A stretch of DNA of 64,000 nt from Massilia rubra. GTDB lineage: Bacteria; Pseudomonadota; Gammaproteobacteria; Burkholderiales; Burkholderiaceae_D. Made by a program: the position numbers and the translations under genes. The stretch spans positions 310,001-374,000 of the forward strand of contig NZ_VUYU01000001.1 of the NCBI RefSeq assembly GCF_011682065.1, in the 5' to 3' direction. Numbering within the stretch: position 1 is the stretch's first letter; each line of letters begins with the position of its first letter. Below are positions 36,027-44,386 of this stretch, one piece after another. The notes under the pieces are model-generated. The model was not told where the DNA came from. It did not search any database and worked only from the letters and a program-made list of their open reading frames with translations.

Positions 36027-37544
36027 ATGCAGTCCATTCCATTTGCCGGTTCATTGATCCTCAACGTCGACGACAGCGAAGGGGCACGCTACGCCAAGTC
36101 GCGCATTCTCACGCGTGCCGGTTTCCGGGTGATCGAGGCCACCGACGGCACCTCGGCCCTGCTGCGCACGCGCGAAGACAAGCCGGACCTGGTCCTGCTC
36201 GACGTCAAGCTGCCCGACATTAACGGCTTCGAAGTGTGCCGCCTGCTCAAGGACGATCCCGACACCCGCCCCGTGCTGGTGCTGCAAACGTCGGCGTCGT
36301 ACATCGGCGTGGCCGACAAGATCCGCGCGCTCGAAGGCGGCGCCGACAACTACCTGTTCGAGCCGATCGAACCGGAAGAACTGGTCGCCAACGTCAAGGC
36401 GCTGCTGCGCCTGGGCCAGGTCGAGCGCGAGTTGCGCGACGTGGACCGTCGCAAGGATGAATTCCTGGCCACGCTGGCGCATGAACTGCGCAATCCCCTG
36501 GGACCGATCCGCAACGCGGTCGAGCTTTTGTGCCGTCTCGACCCGAACGTGCCGGAACGCCAGGACAAGGCGCGCCAGACCATCCTGCGCCACACCGGCC
36601 ACCTGGTGCGGCTGGTCGAAGACCTGCTCGACGTGGCCCGTATTTCAAAAGGCAAGATCACGCTGCACGAAGAGCGGGTGGAGCTGAAAACGTTCATCGG
36701 CAGCGCGCGCGAGTCGGTGGCGCACATCGCCGAGAGCCGCAACCAGCGCCTGGAAGTGGCGCTGCCGGCGCATGAAGTGTGGCTCAGCGGCGACCATGTG
36801 CGGCTGGCGCAAATCGTCGGCAACCTGCTGCATAACGCGTTCAAGTTCACGCCGCCGGGCGGGGTCGTCACGCTCACGGCTGAAGTGACGGGGCAGGAGA
36901 TCCTGATTCGCGTGGCGGACAACGGCATCGGCATCGCCGCCGGCAAGCTCGATTACATTTTCGACCTGTTCGCGCAAGATGGCTTTACGCCCGACCGGGT
37001 GCAGGACGGCCTGGGCATCGGCCTGTCGCTGGTGCGCACGCTGGTGACCCTGCATCACGGGACAGTGAGCGCGTCGAGCCCCGGCGTGGACCAGGGCAGC
37101 GTATTCGAGGTGCGCCTGCCGATCGACGCCATCGGCAGCGGCGCCGCTGGCGCAAACGTGGCGGGCGCCGATGCCGCCGCCACGCGCATCCTGGTGGTGG
37201 ACGATAATGTCGATGCGGCCGACATGCTGGCCGAGCTGCTCGGCATCGGCGGCCACGATGTGAAGGTCGCTTACAACGGACAGCAGGCGCTCGATCGCGC
37301 GGCGGAGTTCAAGCCGACGTACGTGTTCCTCGATATCGGCCTGCCCGACATGAGCGGCTACGAAGTGGCGGCCAAAATGCGCGAGCTGCCCACCATGGAC
37401 GATGCGGTGCTCGTTGCGCTGACCGGCTACGGCCAGGCGCGCGACCGCGAGCAGGCCATGGAGGCCGGCTTCGACGACCATATCGTCAAGCCGATCGATT
37501 TTGCCAAGGTCACGTCGCTCGACCTGCAGCGCCGCAAGCGCTAA
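36027..37544 (+). CDS. Hybrid REC-histidine kinase-REC protein
   Basis: 505 residues from ATG 36027 (GAGG upstream; a TTG four codons earlier is possible). Order: REC1 (Asp59 in LVLLDVKLPD), HisKA (His152 in LAHELRNPLGPIRN), HATPase (NLLHNAFKFT, DNGIGIA, GLGIGLSLVRTL) and REC2 (FLDIGLPDMSGYEV, with VKPIDF). In REC1 the conserved Lys before Pro is replaced by Glu (YLFEPIEP), so its switch may be altered or locked. No DNA-binding or membrane part. Last gene of the stressosome operon; the final output is not encoded here. Confidence 0.9.
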   Translation: MQSIPFAGSLILNVDDSEGARYAKSRILTRAGFRVIEATDGTSALLRTREDKPDLVLLDVKLPDINGFEVCRLLKDDPDTRPVLVLQTSASYIGVADKIRALEGGADNYLFEPIEPEELVANVKALLRLGQVERELRDVDRRKDEFLATLAHELRNPLGPIRNAVELLCRLDPNVPERQDKARQTILRHTGHLVRLVEDLLDVARISKGKITLHEERVELKTFIGSARESVAHIAESRNQRLEVALPAHEVWLSGDHVRLAQIVGNLLHNAFKFTPPGGVVTLTAEVTGQEILIRVADNGIGIAAGKLDYIFDLFAQDGFTPDRVQDGLGIGLSLVRTLVTLHHGTVSASSPGVDQGSVFEVRLPIDAIGSGAAGANVAGADAAATRILVVDDNVDAADMLAELLGIGGHDVKVAYNGQQALDRAAEFKPTYVFLDIGLPDMSGYEVAAKMRELPTMDDAVLVALTGYGQARDREQAMEAGFDDHIVKPIDFAKVTSLDLQRRKR

Positions 37545-37549
37545 CTCGG

Positions 37550-38608
37550 TTACTGCCAGGGGAAGAACCACGCCAGCGGTTTGTCGACGCGCGCGGCCCA
37601 CGACTTTTCGTTGTGGGTGGCGCCTTCGGCGACGTGGTAAAACAGGTCGGCATCTTGCCGGTAGCCTTGCTTTTGCAGGGCGTCGCGCATCTTGATGGTC
37701 TCTTCCAGGCCATCCTTCACCGTTCCGGCGTCGAGATAAAACTTCACCGGCAGGCGTGGCGGCAGCGTTGTCACCAGCGCCTCTTTGTTCCACCAGAACG
37801 AGCCCGATAGCGACGCCGCTTTCGAGAACACCGCCGCATTTTTCTGCGCAATCGAGACCGAGGCGATGCCGCCCAGCGACGAGCCCATGATGGCGGTCGA
37901 TTCCTTGCCGGACAGGGTGCGCAGCGTGCTGTCGATGTACGGCTTGACCGTGTCGAGCACGAAGCGCTGGTAGGTGTCGAGCTGGCCGCCGCCGTACTGC
38001 GGGTCGCAGCAGGGCGTGTATTCGTCCACGCGCGCGGGCGTGTTGTCGATGCCGACCACGATGATCTCTTCCATCACGCCGGTGGCCACCAGCCGGTTGA
38101 CCGTTTCATCGATGCCCCATTCGACGCCGAAGGCGGCCGTCCTGGCGTCGAACAGGTTCTGGCCGTCGTGCATGTACAGCACCGGATAACGCTTGGCGCG
38201 GTTCTCGTCGTAGCTCGGCGGCAGGTAGATGCGCAGCTTGCGGCTGTTCTTGAGCTGCGGCGAGGCGAAGTCGGGGATGATCTTCACTTTGCCGAAGGGC
38301 GCGCCGAAGAAGGGATAGATGTCGCGCGTGCTGCCGGCGGCGAGCCTGTAGGCGCCCCCGATGGCCACCTTGTCGTCGCCGAGGGCCGGTTTCATGAGCA
38401 CCTCGCCCAGTTCGTCCGGCCAGGTGTAGGTCCAGACCTTGCCATCGCCGCTGTTGGCGTCGGCGCCTTTGGACCATGACATCGGCCCCTTGTCGCCACG
38501 GATGGCGAGACCGCCTTTGGGGCTGTCGTAATGGACGCGCACCGTGGTGGCGTTGGCGGCCAGCGGCAGCATGCTTGCCGCGGCAAGCGTGAGTCGTGCC
38601 AGTGTCAT
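37550..38608 (-). CDS. Secreted esterase (enterochelin-esterase-like, alpha/beta-hydrolase)
   Basis: 352 residues with a signal peptide (1-20, LPLAANA). An N-terminal starch-binding/E-set-like part (TTVRVHYDSPKGG...WTYTWPDELGEVLMKPAL) is followed by an esterase-D-type hydrolase domain: YLPPSYDENRAKRYPVLYMH, the nucleophile in MGSSLGG, an Asp in KFYLDAGTVKD and His in GATHNEKSW. The family removes acyl groups from oligosaccharides or siderophores. It is the last gene of a minus-strand operon with two debranching-type glycosidases, 13 bases after the previous stop, so substituted oligosaccharides are a likely substrate. Confidence 0.8.
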   Translation of the reverse strand: MTLARLTLAAASMLPLAANATTVRVHYDSPKGGLAIRGDKGPMSWSKGADANSGDGKVWTYTWPDELGEVLMKPALGDDKVAIGGAYRLAAGSTRDIYPFFGAPFGKVKIIPDFASPQLKNSRKLRIYLPPSYDENRAKRYPVLYMHDGQNLFDARTAAFGVEWGIDETVNRLVATGVMEEIIVVGIDNTPARVDEYTPCCDPQYGGGQLDTYQRFVLDTVKPYIDSTLRTLSGKESTAIMGSSLGGIASVSIAQKNAAVFSKAASLSGSFWWNKEALVTTLPPRLPVKFYLDAGTVKDGLEETIKMRDALQKQGYRQDADLFYHVAEGATHNEKSWAARVDKPLAWFFPWQ

Positions 38609-38621
38609 TGCATCTTCCCTT

Positions 38622-41468
38622 TTACTTCAGGCGCAGCAGGCGCGCGCCATGCACATCGAACTTGTTGGACGGACCGTCGGCGCCGCCGGCCGCGCTGAAG
38701 GTGCTGTTACTTTGCAGGTAGCTCATATTATAGAAGTCGCTCATCTCCAGCGCGTAGCGGCCGGGCTTGAGGCGGGCGATCAACGGGGTCGACATCACCA
38801 GCGGCGCGCCGGCCTGGTCGATGCGCGCGTGCGGCAGCTGCACCACGCCCTGCGCCGCGATGCGGCCGGATGCGTCTTTCAGGGCCAGCCATTTTACGCC
38901 GCCGCTGATACCGAGGTTAATCTGGTTGGCGCGGTTATGGTAGCGCACCTGCACGCCGTACTCGCCGCCCTGCACCACGTTCACGGCGCCGAAGCGCAGG
39001 CGCTCGCCCGGCTTGCCCCAGTCCTTGATGTGCGGCTGCGCCACGCCGTCGAGCGCCGGCGCGATGTCGATCGCCGTGCCGGTGCAGCGCGGCACGCTGT
39101 GGTGGCTGCGGTTGCCCGATGCGGAAAACTGCGCTTCGATGGCGTAGCACGCGGCCGTGGGCGCGGCGCGGTCGGTCCAGGCGCCGGCGGCGACCCTGGC
39201 GGCAATCAGCTTGCCATCGCGGTAGACGTTGTACACGACGCCGGCGCCATTGCCGCCGGCGTCGATCCGCAGCGTCCCCGGTTTCGTGATGCCGGCAATG
39301 GCCGGTTCACGCGGACCGAATACGTCCGGCCCCTCGGCGTATTGGGCGGCATCGACGCGGCGTATTTGCCGCTCGCCTCTTTGCAGTGCGCCGAGCGTGA
39401 TATCGATGCTTGCGTTGTCCGGCAACTGGCGCCAGGCGATCGACTGTGCCATGCGCTGGCCACCGACGGCGATCGATTCGACCGGGAACCAGCCGCTGTC
39501 GTTCGTCGCATCGGGCAGCGCGATGCGCACGTTGATGCGCTTTCCGCGCACAGCCAGGTTGTCGAGGGTGATGGTCCTGCTCGCGCCGAACACCTCGCGC
39601 CGCAGTTTGCTGGTGATGAAAGGGCGAACGTCGATGCCGCTGTCTGTCACCTCGATGCCGAACACGTTCCCGATCACCATGCCGAGGTAGCCGCCGACGG
39701 ACCACAGCTGGCGCCTGGAGTTGATGACAGGGCCGATCAGGGCCGGCCGTTGTTCGTCGAGCAGGAGCGGCTGGCCGGTAATCCATTCCAGGTTCTCCAT
39801 GTTCGACAGGTTCAGCGCGGCGCCGCGCATCAAGGTGTCGTACGCGGCGTCGGCCACGCTGACGTTGGCGTGCATGGCGGCCGCCCTGAGGCCGTACGCG
39901 GTCACGAAGGGCCAGATCGCGCGGTTGTGATACACCGGCATGCCCTGCTGCTGCGGGTAGATGACCGGCGCGCCCATCGGGCCGTGCGGATAGCTGGCCA
40001 GGATGCGGTGCGCGCGTTCGCCGTCGGCCACGCCGGTGACGATCGCCAGCGCTTGCCCGAGCCAGTCGAATTTATGCAGCGGCGCCCCGTCGAAGTGGGG
40101 CGCGGTCAAGCTGCTGTACATGCCGGCGTCTTCCAGCCAGAAGCGCTGGTTGATGCTGCGTTTGAGCGCGGCGGCCCAGCCGGCGTATTTGGTCGAGCGC
40201 ATGGCGTCGCCGCTGTCATGCGCGAGCGACGCGGCCAGGGTCAAGGCTTGGTAGTGCAGCACGTTGGTGGACAGTGCCTTGGAACTGGCGAGCGACGCCA
40301 GGTCGCCCACGATCCAGGCGGCGTAGCTCTGGTCGCGCCAGTCGAGAAAGGATTGCTCGCCCATGTACAGGCCGGAAGCGGCATCGAAGGCGGCCAGCCG
40401 GTCGTTGTCGAGCGTGTTGACCAGCGCCCGCAAGGCGCGTGCGGCGAACGGCGCGCGCTCGGCCGGCGCCAGGTTGTTCAGGGCCGCTTGCGCGCCCAGC
40501 ACCCAGGCCACGCGGTCGGTACTGACCGGCCAACTGCCGCCGCTGCCGGTATCCTGGACGATCTGCAGGCCGTCGGCGCTGCCCGCCACCTGCGGGGCGC
40601 GCTCGATGCCGGCGCGGTAGCCGGACAATTTGAAGTCGAGCGAATTGCGCACCCGTTCCGGGTCGAGCATCGCCAGCCCCAGGTCGGCGGCGTACGACAG
40701 GTCGCGCGTCCAGACGTAATGCCACTTCTCGCCGGTTTCGAAACAGTCGCAGTCGATGGCGGCCGCGCCGTTGTAGTTGCCGTCCTTGATCTGCGCGACG
40801 GCATTCTGTTTCATTTCGCCCGCCGTCAGCGCAAACAGCGCGTCGAACGCCAGGCTGCCGCTGCGCACCGTCGGCGTGTTCGCGGCTTCCTGGTACGTTG
40901 TCGATTGCGGGCCGGGGTCGCGCAGCGGCATGGTGCTCGATTGGGTATAGCTGCGCAGCTTTGCCCCGGCATCAGGCGTCGACCAGCGCACCGTGTGGCT
41001 GCCGTACTCCCGGCTGACGCTGACCGCGTGGCCCTGGTGCGGGTCTTGCCTGCTGGCGGACGGGATGCTCATTTGCGCCACCCGCAGCAACGGCGCTGCT
41101 GGGTTGGAGGCGTCGACAGAAAAGCGCCAGGTGGAGGTCTGTTTGACGAACAGGTAGTCCTCGGGACCGGACTGGGTCCGCATCCGGTAGCTGGCGCCGG
41201 CGGCCACGGTGACGCTGGCGGCCGGGTCGATCACCCATTCGGCCGACCAGTCCTTGCTGCCGACTTTGAAGCCGTGGTAGCCGGGGCTGACCAGGATGTC
41301 GGCTTCGTACACGCCTTTGCCTTTGTAGGCCAGCGGGTGGTCGATGCCCCAGCCATTGAAGCCGCCGCGCAGGTACATCGGCGCGGCCAGCGGGCCGCTG
41401 TCGGCGATGCCGGCGGCGCTGGCCGGGAACAGGGCCGCTGCGGCCAGCAGGTGGGAGGCGGCGAACAT
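38622..41468 (-). CDS. Secreted multidomain (alpha/alpha)6 glycosidase with starch-binding module
   Basis: 948 residues; ATG 41468 overlaps the upstream stop (TGATG). A signal peptide (FAASHLLAAAALFPASAAG) is followed by a CBM48/E-set-like module (MYLRGGFNGWGIDHPLAY), a six-hairpin barrel (KWHYVWTRDLSYAADLGLAM, NLEWITGQPLLLDE) and C-terminal beta domains. The motif VWTRDLSYAAD resembles the conserved Trp-Arg-Asp of glucoamylase/debranching enzymes. It probably cleaves alpha-glucans in the periplasm or outside. Exact GH family not assigned. Confidence 0.75.
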   Translation of the reverse strand: MFAASHLLAAAALFPASAAGIADSGPLAAPMYLRGGFNGWGIDHPLAYKGKGVYEADILVSPGYHGFKVGSKDWSAEWVIDPAASVTVAAGASYRMRTQSGPEDYLFVKQTSTWRFSVDASNPAAPLLRVAQMSIPSASRQDPHQGHAVSVSREYGSHTVRWSTPDAGAKLRSYTQSSTMPLRDPGPQSTTYQEAANTPTVRSGSLAFDALFALTAGEMKQNAVAQIKDGNYNGAAAIDCDCFETGEKWHYVWTRDLSYAADLGLAMLDPERVRNSLDFKLSGYRAGIERAPQVAGSADGLQIVQDTGSGGSWPVSTDRVAWVLGAQAALNNLAPAERAPFAARALRALVNTLDNDRLAAFDAASGLYMGEQSFLDWRDQSYAAWIVGDLASLASSKALSTNVLHYQALTLAASLAHDSGDAMRSTKYAGWAAALKRSINQRFWLEDAGMYSSLTAPHFDGAPLHKFDWLGQALAIVTGVADGERAHRILASYPHGPMGAPVIYPQQQGMPVYHNRAIWPFVTAYGLRAAAMHANVSVADAAYDTLMRGAALNLSNMENLEWITGQPLLLDEQRPALIGPVINSRRQLWSVGGYLGMVIGNVFGIEVTDSGIDVRPFITSKLRREVFGASRTITLDNLAVRGKRINVRIALPDATNDSGWFPVESIAVGGQRMAQSIAWRQLPDNASIDITLGALQRGERQIRRVDAAQYAEGPDVFGPREPAIAGITKPGTLRIDAGGNGAGVVYNVYRDGKLIAARVAAGAWTDRAAPTAACYAIEAQFSASGNRSHHSVPRCTGTAIDIAPALDGVAQPHIKDWGKPGERLRFGAVNVVQGGEYGVQVRYHNRANQINLGISGGVKWLALKDASGRIAAQGVVQLPHARIDQAGAPLVMSTPLIARLKPGRYALEMSDFYNMSYLQSNSTFSAAGGADGPSNKFDVHGARLLRLK

Positions 41469-43774
41469 CAGCGGTATTCCTTGCGCTCGACGATGCCTTT
41501 CAAGGCGTCCTTCGATCGGAGCATGGGGAAGTCTCCGGCGCGGTACCGCCTGGGCGTCTGGAAAACCAGTTCGCCGATGTCGGCGGCGTAGCTGGCCTGG
41601 TGCGCACGCAGCGCAAGCGGCTTGCCATCGATGCTGGCCTTGCCTCCGCCGGTTACCAACGTTGCGGGTTTGCCGGGTGCGAGTTCGAACGCAAGCTGCG
41701 AACGGCTCTTGTCGGCGCTTAGCATGCTGAAGACGACCTTGCGCCTGGTGGCGCCGGCCAGCCGCAGCTGCCACTGCTGCTGTTTGCCCGCGCGGCGGAA
41801 ATCGACCTCGATGTTCTCGCCCGCGCCGAACGGCAGGACCGCGTAAAACGCGCTCCATGCGGCGGGAATGGCGGGCGTGAATGCAAGTGTGTTGTCGAGC
41901 AGGCGTGGCCGGAAGCCCACGTAGTCCTGGTAGCCGTTGCGCGCGTATTCGGCCACGCTCCACGACTGCGCGTAGGTGCCCGATGGGGTGAGCTTGCCGT
42001 CGTCGCCGGGCAGGGCGTCGAGCAGTTCGCTCATGTTTCCCAGCGTTCCCAGGCCGAGGATTTGCCGGCCCAGGTTCTGGCTTAACGTCCATGCCAGGTC
42101 CTGGTAGCCGAACTTGTTCAGGGCCGTGACGGTGAAGCCGGCGTTCCAGCCCCAGATGGTGCCCTGGTGGTAAGCGGCGTCCTTGTGGTGGAAGTCCGGG
42201 TTTTGGTGGCGCGGATGGAAGTAGGGATCGTTCTGGCTCAGCGAGGCGATACCGTAGGGGTAGAGCAGCTCGGACACCGCATTGCGCGTCACGCGCGCCT
42301 GCACCTTGGGTGGAATGAAGTCGTCGAACGGAATCGACACCAGCATCAGCTGGTTGGGACGGACCTTGGTGTCGCGGCTGGCGTCGTCGCGCAAGCGGTC
42401 GGCCATGACACTGCCGTCCCAGTACAGCGCGAGGAAGCTGCGGCGCGCCTTGTCGGCCAGCGCGTTCCACTGGCGCGCCCGGGCGGCGTCGCCGGCGTCG
42501 CTTGCGAGGTAAGCGCCGGTCTTGAGCGCCGTGTGCCACAGGGCCTGGATTTCGACGGCGCGCGGGCCACGGGCCGACCATGGGTCCTGGTTGTCGATGC
42601 GCGCGTCCATCCAGGTGTCGGCCGAATCGTGCGCCAGCAGGCCATCCTGGTCGGCGTAGTTGGCGATGGCGCCGTCGAAGTAGGGCAGGGCCAGCTGGTA
42701 CATCTGGCGCGCAAAGGCTTTGTCGCCGGTGTACTGGATATATTCGAAGGCTTCGCGCAGCATCCACGGCGTGCCGTCGACGGTGTTGTAAATGGTCTTG
42801 TCGCTGGCCGACACGCGGTTGGGAATGCGGCCGTATTCCTTGTCGCGCGGTTCGCGCAGGTTCTGGTAGCGCGCAAAATTCGACAGCACGGCTTTGGCGT
42901 CGTCGAACTGGCCCGATACCAGCAGGGTGCCGGGCAGGGCGATGAAGGTGTCGCGGCCCCAGTTGTCGCGGAACCAGGGCAGGCCAGCCCAGATGCCGGT
43001 GCCGAATTCCTCCACCACGAACATGCGGCTGGCGGCCTTGGCCCAGTTCAGCGCCTTGTTGTACTCAAGGTCGCTGGTGGCGAGATAGCTTTTGGTCAGG
43101 GCGTCGTACAGCGCTTTGCGTTCGGCGCCGATGGGGTCGGCCTTGGCCAGCGCCTGCGCGCGCTCGCCGGCCTGGGCGGCGCTGTCGCCAAAGGCGACCA
43201 CCACGGTCATGCTGCGCACGGCGTGCGCGCTGCGCAGCGTGAGCGCGTCGCCCAGCATGAAGGGCTGGTCGGCGGCGATGGCGGTAAACAGCTTGGCGCC
43301 GCCGGATGGCGCAATCAGCACCACGTCGCCGTCGCGGCGCACGGCGCCCGGATCCTTGAACAGGGTTTGCACAGTCAATATGGCGTCGGCCGGATTGGTC
43401 AGGCGGATCGCGAGCGCGTGCTTTTTCGACAGCAGCGCCATTTCTTCAAGGGCGCCGCCGGCGTGGCGCACGCGGTGGCCGTAGGGCAGGACCTGTTCGT
43501 TCGAGCGCGTGCGTTCGTTGGCCGCGCCGTCCACGAACGTGGCGTAGCCTTCGTACACCGACGCGTTCTTGATGGTGTAGCCGGCGCCCCTGTCATGGCT
43601 CTGCGTGTAGCCCTCGAAGTAGCCGGCCAGGTTGTCGCCGACGACGAACTGCGATTGCTGGCCAGGCGGCACGCTGATCGCCATCGCGTCGAAAAAGGCG
43701 TCCACGCCAGGTTTGCCGGCGACGGCGGCGAGCGGCATGGTCATGGCCGCCGCCAGGGTGATCAGGTACTTCAT
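41468..43774 (-). CDS. Secreted amylo-alpha-1,6-glucosidase-like debranching enzyme
   Basis: 768 residues with a signal peptide (1-20). The catalytic part carries the hallmark GLPWFRDNWGRDTFIALPG (264-282) and DTWMDA (386-391), as in the glycogen-debranching (GDE) C-terminal domain. It should cut alpha-1,6 branch glucose from limit dextrins, outside the cytoplasm, unlike the usual cytoplasmic debranching enzymes. It is the first gene of the three-gene minus operon. HexR-like boxes lie upstream (43812-43826 and beyond). Confidence 0.8.
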   Translation of the reverse strand: MKYLITLAAAMTMPLAAVAGKPGVDAFFDAMAISVPPGQQSQFVVGDNLAGYFEGYTQSHDRGAGYTIKNASVYEGYATFVDGAANERTRSNEQVLPYGHRVRHAGGALEEMALLSKKHALAIRLTNPADAILTVQTLFKDPGAVRRDGDVVLIAPSGGAKLFTAIAADQPFMLGDALTLRSAHAVRSMTVVVAFGDSAAQAGERAQALAKADPIGAERKALYDALTKSYLATSDLEYNKALNWAKAASRMFVVEEFGTGIWAGLPWFRDNWGRDTFIALPGTLLVSGQFDDAKAVLSNFARYQNLREPRDKEYGRIPNRVSASDKTIYNTVDGTPWMLREAFEYIQYTGDKAFARQMYQLALPYFDGAIANYADQDGLLAHDSADTWMDARIDNQDPWSARGPRAVEIQALWHTALKTGAYLASDAGDAARARQWNALADKARRSFLALYWDGSVMADRLRDDASRDTKVRPNQLMLVSIPFDDFIPPKVQARVTRNAVSELLYPYGIASLSQNDPYFHPRHQNPDFHHKDAAYHQGTIWGWNAGFTVTALNKFGYQDLAWTLSQNLGRQILGLGTLGNMSELLDALPGDDGKLTPSGTYAQSWSVAEYARNGYQDYVGFRPRLLDNTLAFTPAIPAAWSAFYAVLPFGAGENIEVDFRRAGKQQQWQLRLAGATRRKVVFSMLSADKSRSQLAFELAPGKPATLVTGGGKASIDGKPLALRAHQASYAADIGELVFQTPRRYRAGDFPMLRSKDALKGIVERKEYR

Positions 43775-43811
43775 TCAATCTCCAGGATCTGTACCGAGCG
43801 GGCCGGCATCT

Positions 43812-43826
43812 CGTAGTATGGCTACA
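43812..43826. promoter_or_regulatory. HexR-like operator
   Basis: CGTAGTATGGCTACA, two mismatches from the HexR pattern TGTARTWWWAYTACA, 38 bases before the debranching-operon start codon. It would cover its promoter or early leader. Confidence 0.45.
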
Positions 43827-44046
43827 TTGCCTTGTTATCGATAAAGGATACTACAGATGACGATGCCTATCAAACCGGCCGCTGCGGCACTAGCGTGCTG
43901 CCTGTTTGATCGCTAGTTTTGCTACACAAAGAGTCAATACGCTGTCTGTCCGCGACGCTGCGGCCGCTGCCGCCAATGATCGGTGACTTTTTGTGCTTGC
44001 AGGGATCCGAGTGCCGGTCACGTCTGTTGGTTTTACTACGAAATTC

Positions 44047-44060
44047 CTACAAAAATGTAG
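44047..44060. promoter_or_regulatory. Inverted repeat CTACAAAAATGTAG
   Basis: Five-base arms CTACA/TGTAG round a 4-base A-rich centre. Arms of the same type as the HexR-like boxes but in reversed order, so it could be two half-sites or a different operator. Confidence 0.35.
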
Positions 44061-44137
44061 TAGCGATAAATTTATAGAAAGTAAATTCTCGCTGAAATGG
44101 CACCGAGCTTGTCCGGATGAAAGAAATTCACTGCATT

Positions 44138-44152
44138 TGTAGTCGTACTACA
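44138..44152. promoter_or_regulatory. HexR-like operator with perfect arms
   Basis: TGTAGTCGTACTACA: both six-base arms fit the HexR pattern exactly; only the centre is GC-richer. It lies about 105 bases upstream of the candidate receptor promoter. Confidence 0.6.
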
Positions 44153-44170
44153 GCTACCCAGGCACGATTC

Positions 44171-44185
44171 TGTAGCCGAAATACA
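44171..44185. promoter_or_regulatory. HexR-like operator, weaker
   Basis: TGTAGCCGAAATACA, two mismatches from the pattern, 33 bases (centre to centre) from the perfect-arm site, about three helical turns. Confidence 0.4.
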
Positions 44186-44255
44186 ACGAGCTAGCCCCTT
44201 GCGCTGGGCATTGAATGTAATAAGCGCACTTTTCCGTAGTCGTACGCAACTCTCG

Positions 44256-44283
44256 TTGACAGTAGATCTAGTTTTAGTACAGA
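44256..44283 (+). promoter_or_regulatory. Candidate sigma-70 promoter of the TonB-dependent receptor
   Basis: TTGACA at 44256-44261 and TACAGA at 44278-44283 with a 16-base spacer. The start of transcription would be near 44290, giving a leader of about 97 bases. Confidence 0.4.
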
Positions 44284-44386
44284 ATCGGGCTCAGACGTCC
44301 TTAGAACGTTGCCTTTGGAACCCGTGCAGTCGCCGCCATACTGAATATACGGGAATTGTGTAGTAATGATGAGATGAGGGGACAGA

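Larger units (their letters stand above)
43775..44386. other. 612-base divergent control region of the starch locus
   Basis: No gene. It separates the debranching operon (minus) from the TonB-dependent receptor (plus), is clearly AT-richer than its surroundings, and holds at least four inverted repeats of TGTAG/CTACA type plus a perfect TTATCGATAA palindrome at 43834-43843. Listed individually below. Confidence 0.7.

Noticed and set aside
38544-41591. 1015-codon open frame on the plus strand opposite the six-hairpin glycosidase
   Set aside because: It mirrors the third-position GC bias of the minus-strand gene, has no ribosome site or recognisable domain, and is His/Arg/Val-rich as shadow frames are. 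The same reasoning removes the other long antisense frames (for example 9253-11667, 22358-25045, 44291-47158, 56909-58732, 59329-61455).
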